DNA of 64,000 bases from Athripsodes cinereus (taxonomy: Eukaryota; Arthropoda; Insecta; Trichoptera; Leptoceridae): the NCBI GenBank assembly GCA_947579605.1, contig OX388312.1, positions 4,278,001 through 4,342,000 on the forward strand, in the 5' to 3' direction. A program made the translations under genes and the position numbers. The stretch's first letter is position 1. The number at the start of each line of letters is the position of its first letter. The notes under the pieces were generated by a model. It was not told where the DNA came from, searched no databases, and worked only from the letters and a program-made list of their open reading frames with translations. Positions 56,346-64,000 of the stretch are shown here, one piece after another.

Positions 56346-56393
56346 TTTTGCCTGACGATGATACCGGAAGCTCTTGAAAGCCGGCTCGCAAAA
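56346..56393 (+). ncRNA. Hammerhead-ribozyme-like motif in a dispersed repeat
   Basis: Stem I TTTTGC (56346-56351) with GCAAAA (56388-56393); core CTGACGA (56352-56358) fits CUGANGA exactly; a stem II region; GAAA (56376-56379); stem III palindrome AGCCGGCT (56379-56386); then C at 56387 before the presumed cut. Stem II is poorly paired here but good in the relative at 23160-23225. The host repeat is unknown, perhaps another Penelope-like family. Confidence 0.55.
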
Positions 56394-56849
56394 ATAAAGT
56401 CAATAGTGGAATAACTATATATCGTGTTTCATTTTGAAAATTACTGTTTTTAATAAATCAAGTGTAAGACAACAAAATTTTGCGATGGTCCAATGATGAT
56501 TAACAAAAAGCAATATTTTCCAAACTATCATTATCCTTTCGTTCACGCAATGTCCAGAGAGTTTAGATGCACATCTTTTACATTACACCAATCCCATAAC
56601 AATTACATTAGAGCGTTAAATATGTCATGGGAAGAGGTGATTTTCACTTTTTTTATACAGGGTATTCCCAAGAAGAGTGTTAAAGGGTGAAAAATAAAAT
56701 AAAGAAATATTGAAAGTAGGTATCTTGGAGAATATGCCTATTTATATTTGTTCTAAAAAAAAGAAAAAAGAGCTATTCTGAGTAAAAAAATTAGCTTGCC
56801 TTAAATATTTTTCTTTTATGACCTTGAGACATCCTTCTGTGCGAAAATT
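56394..56849. other. Intergenic DNA with a family-F fragment
   Basis: 56555-56640 (CATGGGAAGAGGTGA region) belongs to repeat family F. The rest is AT-rich. Confidence 0.4.
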
Positions 56850-57245
56850 CTATATCCTCACGCCGCATCCCAAGTGGGGTAGGCAGAAAGTTTTTTTGTC
56901 ATCCTTTCATCATCATTCGTTCCACATGTCCAAACCATCGTAGCTTATAAACACGCATTCTATGCACAACGCTGATCTCATATCTGCTCATTCTCCTAAC
57001 ACCCTCATTTCTCACTCGATTACGCAACGTTTTACCAACTATTCTTCTCAGCAATCACATATACACAGCTTTTATTCTACTTTCATTCTTCTTCAACCAC
57101 GCCAATGTTTTGCCTGCATAAATAAGTCTCGGTATCAGAATGATATTGTGCACAGCATTTTTGACATGTTCGGCACATTGCTATTGCTAACAATGGACCT
57201 AGGTACACCGTTAACTCTGGCACCAGCCACATATTATCATCTTTA
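56850..57245 (-). pseudogene. RTE-like LINE, C-terminal relic
   Basis: The minus strand reads, with stops and shifts, VAGARVNGVPRSIV, then MRSALCIECVYKLRWFGHVE and PTPLGMRRE at the end. RWFGH(V/M)ERM is the landmark of endonuclease-reverse-transcriptase C-termini. Same family as 40660-41140 in the opposite direction. Confidence 0.7.
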
Positions 57246-58069
57246 GTAAAAACAGCTTACATTAAATATTTGCTGTGGAGGTTTTGTTACATCATTCACT
57301 GTTTAAGAATCCTTATACTTTCAGCTTATTTATTCAATAAGTGGCGTAAGTCAACTGTCGAATGTATGACGTTTCTTTGTTCATATCATCTTTAAATCCT
57401 GTTTATGATTGATGAGCGCCACAATTTTGAAGAAAACAAATATTTCACCTGACGTTGTATATGAAGTGGTTGCTTCCCACCATCGTCTCATAGACAGCTA
57501 GATATCATACAAACTTTATACAAAACTTTTACATAACTTGTCATCCCTTCCCTATAAACGATCTATAAACTTATTTGAATAAAAACATTTTTTTTTTAAT
57601 TATCTTATATTCCCTGTCAGGTGGTCGATTTTCCTCAATTTGATACATATTTTTTTTGAATCCTTACAACTCCATTTTGAAAACTAATGGTGGTTAATAA
57701 TTAATTGTAGATACGAAGAATGATGAACGTTAATAATTAAGAATACCAGCCTTTTACAGGACACTCGAAAATAATAAAAAAAAAACAAAGTACCTGAACA
57801 AGCAGTGCTCGGATAAATTTTTAAAATTCCTTTCCAAAATACAACCAAAATAAAAATTTGGTTGATGACACGGGGTAAAAAATTAACGTGTACTTACACC
57901 AAATTACCAAATCATGAAAAGTGAAACTAAATATAGCAAGGGGTTGGATGATGAGTGCGGGTTGAGTAGGATAATGCATTGTCTTTGATTTGTGATTGTG
58001 TGTATTATTTCTGTCCATGTGTGTTTTATGACGTTTTGTAATAGTGATGTATAAATAAATAAAATAAAC
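57246..58069. other. AT-rich intergenic DNA
   Basis: A small family-C fragment at 57745-57772 (CCAGCCTTTTACAGGACACT); otherwise nothing. Confidence 0.45.
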
Positions 58070-58292
58070 TTGATAGGCGAGCATTGTGAAGTTAACGGTG
58101 AACCTGGGTGCGCAGCGTCCATTCTGCTATGCCATCTCAGTTCTCTGCTATATGTTAATTGTCTCCACTTGCCATGCTCAGCAGTGTCAGATTATACTGT
58201 CTTTCAAGATGGAATTAAGGATGTCCCTGTATCACTTACGCTCCCCACCCTGTTTTTTTCTTTCATTATTTTTTAATTTTTCGTTGAAGTAA
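58070..58292 (+). other. Short open frame with signal-peptide-like N-terminus
   Basis: Frame 58086-58292 reads KLTVNLGAQRPFCYAISVLC, then YMLIVSTCHAQQCQ, a good signal peptide with a likely cut after CHA. It opens at GTG, has no in-frame ATG upstream and loses plausibility after about 58180. A second frame across the same DNA reads SDYTVFQDGIKDVPVSL. It could be a first or internal exon of an unknown secreted protein, or chance. The composition is richer than the flanks. Confidence 0.25.
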
Positions 58293-60351
58293 TTAAATAA
58301 CAAGGAATGAATAAAAAAAAGACAAAAGTTTCTCATGATATATTTAAAGTTTATAGTAACACTAATTCAACATCTAAAATATATAACAAAAACAGGTAAT
58401 TTCATTATTTACAGTGTTAAATAAATATTAATTTACTTAAAATATATTCTACATTAGTAACTCTCATTATGACTGTTAATAAAAAAATAATATATGATAG
58501 TGCAAATTGGAATGGAGAGAAAAAGAAAGAAAAAAATTAAGTGTGGTAATTAACTTTGTTTTTTTAATTCATACTACAACCTTACATAAGAATGGGGTTT
58601 GTTTCATGACTTTTATTTAAGTTTTGAATATTATCATAAAGAGTTTCTTTAAAATATGTAGAAAATAAAATGTGTGATACAAATCTAAATATTAAAATTT
58701 ATGATATGTTAAAAAAAAATAAAAAAAAAAAAAAAAAAATAAAGCTCCACACAGAGGCCTGCCACTTTTCAAAAAGCCCGGAAACTTCGTAAAAATGTTT
58801 TTTTTAATGAAACATATTTTATAGAGAAATCGTTTGTTTACCGAATTCAAAGTGAATGAATATTAAAATATAATTTAAACAGTGCTACCAGGACCCGCTT
58901 GATTTTTAAAATCATATGTATTTTTTTAAAATGTTCTTATTATTTTTGGTTGGTCATGTAGTAATCAACCTAAACAATAAACTCCAACTTTATCATATGG
59001 ACTGACCCGCAGACATGCAATGTTAATCTGTAGCCAGGATATTCACCATTCAAACGCGTAGACTTTGGATCAAAGTCGGAGGATTGACAACTCCATTCAC
59101 ATGCACAGTTGTATGAATTAATTTTTTTGAGCTGCTGCCCACCAACTCCTACAAATAATCGTACATACGCCCTTGATAAGCACAAATACATAAATATAAC
59201 ATATTTGGGTTATTTGCATGTATATTGTAATTTTAAACCATCTGATTGCATTTTGGTGTTGCAGCCTATGCAACTGTCCTGATTCGCTAATTTGTTTTAT
59301 ATAGGTAATGATAGTATTTGAACGAGTGACAAAAAATTCAAATTATGGGTTGCAAAAAATACGGAAATGAGCATACTAAATCACTGACTGGGCGACTTAA
59401 TGTGAGCAGTGATATAATACCATAGTAAGCTACTATTTAATACAGTTTGTGCGACCATATAACAATTTAAGTGACGGCATTGTGGCGTACAAATAATCCG
59501 AAAATTGGCAGACAATTATTATTTGAAACGATGCACATTTTATTTTAGATGATGTGCTTACAAAACCAACAATATTTATGATCAGCGGATCATTTCTCGA
59601 ACCACACTGCCGACTTACTCCACCTAAGCGATATCAGCACATAGTTTTATGTGAGCTCGGTTATTGATATTTTTTGCTCAATATTAGATGTAAACTTAGT
59701 TTTTTTGTCGCACAAATAGTCGACGATTTGTTTTTTCGGTCGAGCATTTAAATGTTTCCCTATAGGTTACAATTGACCACCTAGTGACCATTTTGTCAGT
59801 ATTGGAATATATGACTTAAATATTTTGTCAATCAGAGGGTCATGTAGCATAAATAAATTGAAGTGTATATTTCAATATGGTTACGTAAAACTCTTTGATC
59901 CTTGACTATGGTAGTTTTGCTAAGGGATGTATGTAGGTCTAATGTAATTAGAAGTGAAGACTAAACGGATATCAGGTATTTGTCCGAGTACTCGTACTAG
60001 ATGGTAGCTTAATATTCAGCTGGATGCCGGATAATTTTTGAATATTGAGAAATTATCTGGTATTTAACTGGAAAACCGATATATCCCGTTTTTATTGTTT
60101 ATAAAAAGTTGACAATATTGATGGTGTAAGATCTATGTATCTAACATAATTCCAAATTCTCCTGTTGGAAAGAATAAGGCCGGGCATTTAAAATGACTTC
60201 ATCGACAGAATAGAGACTATCCTTTGATTCTGTTATATATTTTTTATGACTTTTTATAATATCTTTCTTTTACTTTTTAAAATTTGTTTTTTTTTCGCTG
60301 AGATCGTCTTGGCCAAAAACTGATATGATATCAGTGACATCCCCTTAACGA
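58293..60351. other. AT-rich intergenic DNA
   Basis: Long A-rich run at about 58706-58742. No repeat end, RNA gene or conserved frame recognised. Confidence 0.45.
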
Positions 60352-60772
60352 TCACCGGATGGTACCTCCAAGACTAGTATGGAGAAAAAGCTTCCTTAAG
60401 GTCACAAATGACCTTACCACCTCGTCAGAAAAGCGTAAAGAGGAATTGTGGAGGCAGGAACTTGGCGACAATCCATGGATGATGCCATCCGAAAGCGCAA
60501 ACACCGTGCATAGTCTGAGGTATCCCACGTGGAAGACACTGAACAGGTTAAGGGTTGGGGTGACTAGGTGCAAAAGTAACCAGCGGAAGTGGGGCTTTTT
60601 GGATGAGGAGGACACTAGCTGCGACTGCGGGGAGATGCAGAGTGATTCTCATTTATTGCAATGTCCGCCGATGCCGAATGCATGTTATGAGAGTGACCTA
60701 TTGATGGCGAATGACAAGACGATATACGTCGCTGAATACCGGACCCGAAAAGTAACTAGTAGTGAAGGGTGA
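60352..60772 (+). pseudogene. LINE C-terminal relic with zinc-binding-like motif
   Basis: An open stretch of 137 codons reads WKTLNRLRVGVTRCKSNQRK, then WGF, then CDCGEMQSDSHLLQCPPMPN and a C..SDLL motif. The W..LNR.R.GV.R....KWG and C.CG...Q...HLL.CP pattern is the common C-terminus of several insect non-LTR retrotransposons (jockey/RTE type). No stop interrupts it, but all upstream domains are missing. Confidence 0.78.
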
Positions 60773-60834
60773 ATTTTTAAAAATAATGATATCCATATCT
60801 TCTCGACAACTTCTACAAATAGGATAGTCAGTGA

Positions 60835-61020
60835 ATGACTGCATGTAATAAATATGTGAGTTGTCTTCATCGTGCAAATAAAAAAATATATAATCAAGAT
60901 GTGTGCCATATCTCATCTCTGAATAATTGAAGTTGGGAAATATCTTATACGCGATATTTTACGAATACCAGCTTTAATATGACACTCAAAACTTCAGAAA
61001 AGAATGGGATATTCACTATT
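60835..61020 (+). repeat. Short interspersed repeat, family C, diverged
   Basis: GTTGTCTTCATCGTGCAAAT, AGATGTGTGCCATATCTCAT and ACCAGCTTTAATATGACACT keep the family-C order with many changes. Confidence 0.5.
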
Positions 61021-61970
61021 CTTTGTTCATGGATCTGGTATCCGGCTAAATCATTACCCAATTCATCACCAGTTTGAAGTATAGCTGTTGTACCTACTCT
61101 ATGAGTGTTTAGGAGAAATGTGAGTACAATGAATAGTTAAACATGCATAGCAGCAGCACGGATGGTTTGTGAGTAATGGAGAGGATTATGTTTTATATAC
61201 GGTGTTGTAGTAGTATTGCAATGTGCAATGCTCATTAAAAATTCAAAATCGATCTTCCCATATTCTCATTCTCTCGCTTCACTTGGCCGTAGTTTAGTGT
61301 AGCTGGTAGCTGCTGCAAACTACCACCTACATAGGTAAAGAGTTGAAGAGTGTTTCGCAGAGTGGTGATTTACTATGCCATGTACCTATATCAATGACTA
61401 GAGTTATTCACTAGATTTCAAGGAAAGTCCCTCATCAATTAGGATGCAAAGAATCCTTCAACCAAGGGGCAAGTGGTAATGAAGAATTAACAAGGTTTAA
61501 AAACCTCATTACAATTTTTTGTGCTATTATTCTGATGTGAGGTTAGTTAGGTACATTGACATTGAAGGAGACCTATCGACCACACGGATAGCTCAGAAGT
61601 CTGGGGACTTCCATTTATCCGATTAATTTTTTTGAGTTGCCATGGTGTGAAGCTTAAAGGCCTAACCAGCCAAATCTACTAACCTCCACGTGTGGAATCT
61701 TTTGACTTCACATCTTCGATGTGCTTCTAGCATACACAAACATAAAATAAATAACACATATTAAGGGTTGCACCCTCCCTCACCCATGGATGTTGCAGGA
61801 ATGGCAATTCCCATGTCATCCATACTCTTCATGCAAATTCTTCTCAAGGAAGGGCTCAATACAACCGTTAATGTCCACCGACTCCATCGTTTAACAAAAG
61901 AACTTAAAATTAACTTACAGTTCCGTATTTACTACGCACTAGTTGTTTGCCTAAATTAATACAAAATATC
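61021..61970. other. Intergenic DNA
   Basis: 61560-61635 (ACGGATAGCTCAGAAGTCTG) is the dispersed block also at 30130-30240 and 38975-39060. Nothing else recognised. Confidence 0.45.
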
Positions 61971-62156
61971 TTTTTTTTTATTTATTTATTTATTCTTTTT
62001 GCACATCATCATTACATAACAGTGTTAACAAAATAATATAAAATTTTAGAAACTAGGACGATGTGCAGTGGCGAGATTATCACTATAAAGTGATTTCTTC
62101 CATCTAACCACGACACATTGACATGAAACTAGTAAAAACAAATTTACTTACAAAAT
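61971..62156 (-). repeat. 5'-truncated copy of the LINE found at 39085-40024
   Basis: Reversed 3' UTR: (TTTA)n, TGCACATCATCATTACATAA, CGATGTGCAGTGGCGAGATT, TTGACATGAAACTAGTAAAA. About 98 percent identical by eye to 39840-40020, so a young insertion. Confidence 0.8.
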
Positions 62157-63004
62157 CTTAAGACTGGATTGAAGTTCTTATACTAAGCGTTGTGATGACG
62201 CATATTGCGTCCTGATTATTGTTTGTGAAATGCATTTTATTGTGAAATCAAGGCATAATTCACTCGATTGCGGGTAAAATGAAATAAGAAGAAGAAGATT
62301 GAAGTTCTTAAAACTAGTTGCATTTCATTGCCACAATCAATTACACAAGCAGTTTCTTCTTAACGTAGTGTATAATATGTTTAGTATCTCTGTAATCATA
62401 AAAAGAAATTGATCATTACATGCACGACACACACAACAAATGAAAGTGGTAAGAAAATCACAAGTCAGGATCCAGTCATTCTCTCTTTCTGTGTTTGGAA
62501 ACCGGTCACATTAAGCGATAAAAATAACAATAAAAACATTTCCATACAAAAAAGGTATAAAAATATCAAACAATATAAAATATGCCCATTCATATAAATA
62601 TACATATATTAATTTAGAGCGCTGAGCTGAGGTGTTCAGAAACATTTATTGGGTATTTAGGACGGCAACTCGAGGATTATTGATGCCGGAACCGTCGATG
62701 AAAATGCTTCCCTCGTGAAAGGGACATTCCACCCAGATCTAAATCTCTCCACCATAGGAGGGATATTAATGTTCAGCAATTTTCATATTTGCTGTTGACT
62801 AACTGTAGCCAACTTCATGACAGATCTATAACCCAGATATTTTCCCCCTACATATAGCGAGTAAAGCAATAGGGATAGTATCTCTATCACCTTACGCTCT
62901 GCCATAGAAAAAATATAGTTTTAGAAACCACACCGCAGAAAAAAATATTTCCATAAGATGGACGGACAAAATAAATAGCACCATGGCTCATTCAGTTTCA
63001 ATTG
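62157..63004. other. Intergenic DNA
   Basis: A moderately G+C-rich patch at 62660-62900 matches nothing I recognise. Confidence 0.4.
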
Positions 63005-63205
63005 TGTGTCCTCGGAATAGGTTTCTCAATATTTTATACCTTTATAAAACAAGTATTCATGAAACATCACATAAAAGATATTTAATTTTTCAATTCAGCT
63101 ATGAGGTAGGTACTCCATCTATTCTGAATGTCTTACTTATACGGCACGCTTAGGACGACATATAAATGTACATTTATTGATCGTATATTGATGATGCCGT
63201 GATGG
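63005..63205 (-). repeat. Short interspersed repeat, family C
   Basis: Reversed copy: GTGTCCTCGGAATAGG, AAAACAAGTATTCATGAAAC, AGCTATGAGGTAGGTACTCC and GATGATGCCGTGATGGGCAT. Confidence 0.55.
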
Positions 63206-63551
63206 GCATCCCTTCTGGTAATTTTAAAGGAAAATATCAATAATCAAAATAACACTCACTCAAACATACACAAACAAACAATAATAGTAGTTTACAAAGA
63301 TATTTATTTGTTCTTTCTTCACACCAGGTAAAACTTTACTCGTACCTACTTAAGTGTGTTGGTATGTATTGACGCCTGCCTGTGAAGAAATTCCCTTGCA
63401 TCCTTATGTATGGAAATAAGGGAATTTAAAAACGACATGCAAAGATTACAAATGAAAAATGAATTATACATTTATCTAGCACATGGGTAGTATAAATGTG
63501 TGGTAAACTGAATGAACTCCAGACATTTTCTTGCATGCTGGACGATTTTTT
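63206..63551. other. AT-rich intergenic DNA
   Basis: No features recognised. Confidence 0.4.
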
Positions 63552-63722
63552 TTAAAAAGATGTATCTGAGTTTGTTATAAACTCAAATACAACCTTATAC
63601 ACCTTTCACACTAAGCTAAAAGCTTGTGCCGTGAAAGGGGAGTTTGCCGGCACCTGAGATCGAAACACGGATCCCTTGTTCTGGAGGCCGACACTAAACC
63701 TACAGGCTAACAACAAATTAAT
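63552..63722 (-). repeat. tRNA-derived SINE, family B
   Basis: Minus-strand copy: AAAAAGATGTATCTGAGTTT, ACCTTTCACACTAAGCTAAA, GAAAGGGGAGTTTGCCGGCA, then the reversed B and A boxes (CTGGAGGCCGACACTAAACC). Confidence 0.75.
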
Positions 63723-64000
63723 TTATTTCATTAATAGGTAGGTCACGTCGTTTTAGAACGATCACGTGTTTTTTTTAACCTGTATTTTATAAATACATAT
63801 GATATGTATCACGTAAGAGTGAGAAAGAAAGAATATTAATGCTTCAACACTTACGATTCGGCTTAGGCTGGCTTTAGCGCTACCATGGTTCTCTAATTCC
63901 ACCTATTTCATTTATTATTTTTCTCTATCAATCCTTTCAGAGCGGGTGACTGCACTGATTGCCTGTAAAGCAATTTCGTCTAACCAACCACACACCATCT
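63723..64000. other. AT-rich DNA at the window edge
   Basis: Nothing recognised. Confidence 0.4.

Noticed and set aside
60352..60615. Minus-strand 87-codon frame
   Set aside because: It is the shadow of the plus-strand LINE C-terminus, which has the recognisable motifs.

Overview
The window is AT-rich insect nuclear DNA dominated by transposable elements. No species can be named. The insect assignment rests on an intron-rich neuronal Ig-superfamily gene of the arthropod DIP/lachesin type, together with Tc1/mariner, hAT, Helitron, Penelope and several non-LTR retrotransposon lineages. Long coding regions are rare; most open frames are relics of mobile elements.

Region 1 (1-5666): a Helitron-like element (134-2369) that has itself been hit by a terminal-inverted-repeat element, a tRNA-derived SINE and a hAT-like MITE, then a fold-back SINE (2661-2923) and sparse AT-rich DNA. 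Region 2 (5667-19923, + strand): the 3' eight exons of a DIP/lachesin-like cell-adhesion gene. All seven introns visible in full are phase 1. The exons give the end of Ig1, complete Ig2 and Ig3, a Thr/Ser/Pro-rich and basic linker, and a hydrophobic C-terminus. The signal peptide and start of Ig1 lie upstream of the window or were not found. Its introns are loaded with SINEs, LINE tails, a palindromic MITE, a 71-bp minisatellite and a Penelope fragment. Region 3 (20-31 kb): mostly repeats, including a 5S-rRNA-like sequence (22155-22255), hammerhead-like repeats, LINE C-terminal relics and a small three-exon minus-strand gene candidate with a partial THAP-like signature (27673-28338).

Region 4 (31130-32425): a full Tc1/mariner element with 32-bp inverted repeats, TA target sites and an uninterrupted 366-codon transposase. 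Region 5 (32-43 kb): SINEs, a 5'-truncated jockey/CR1-like LINE (39085-40024) and RTE-like relics. Region 6 (43040-46010): nested insertions. A LINE relic is split by a hAT element with perfect 8-bp duplications; inside it sits a second hAT-like element, which holds RTE-like and CR1-like reverse-transcriptase fragments.

Region 7 (52309-55327): a Penelope-like element bounded by a 13-bp target duplication. It carries a reverse transcriptase fused to a GIY-YIG nuclease, an inverted copy of its own 3' end at the 5' side, and a hammerhead-like motif in each terminal copy. Region 8 (55-64 kb): more LINE/SINE relics and one short open frame with a signal-peptide-like N-terminus.

The only gene that clearly serves the host is the DIP-like gene. 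The rest records repeated transposition, with many insertions into older insertions. All calls are from reading the sequence; no database search was run.
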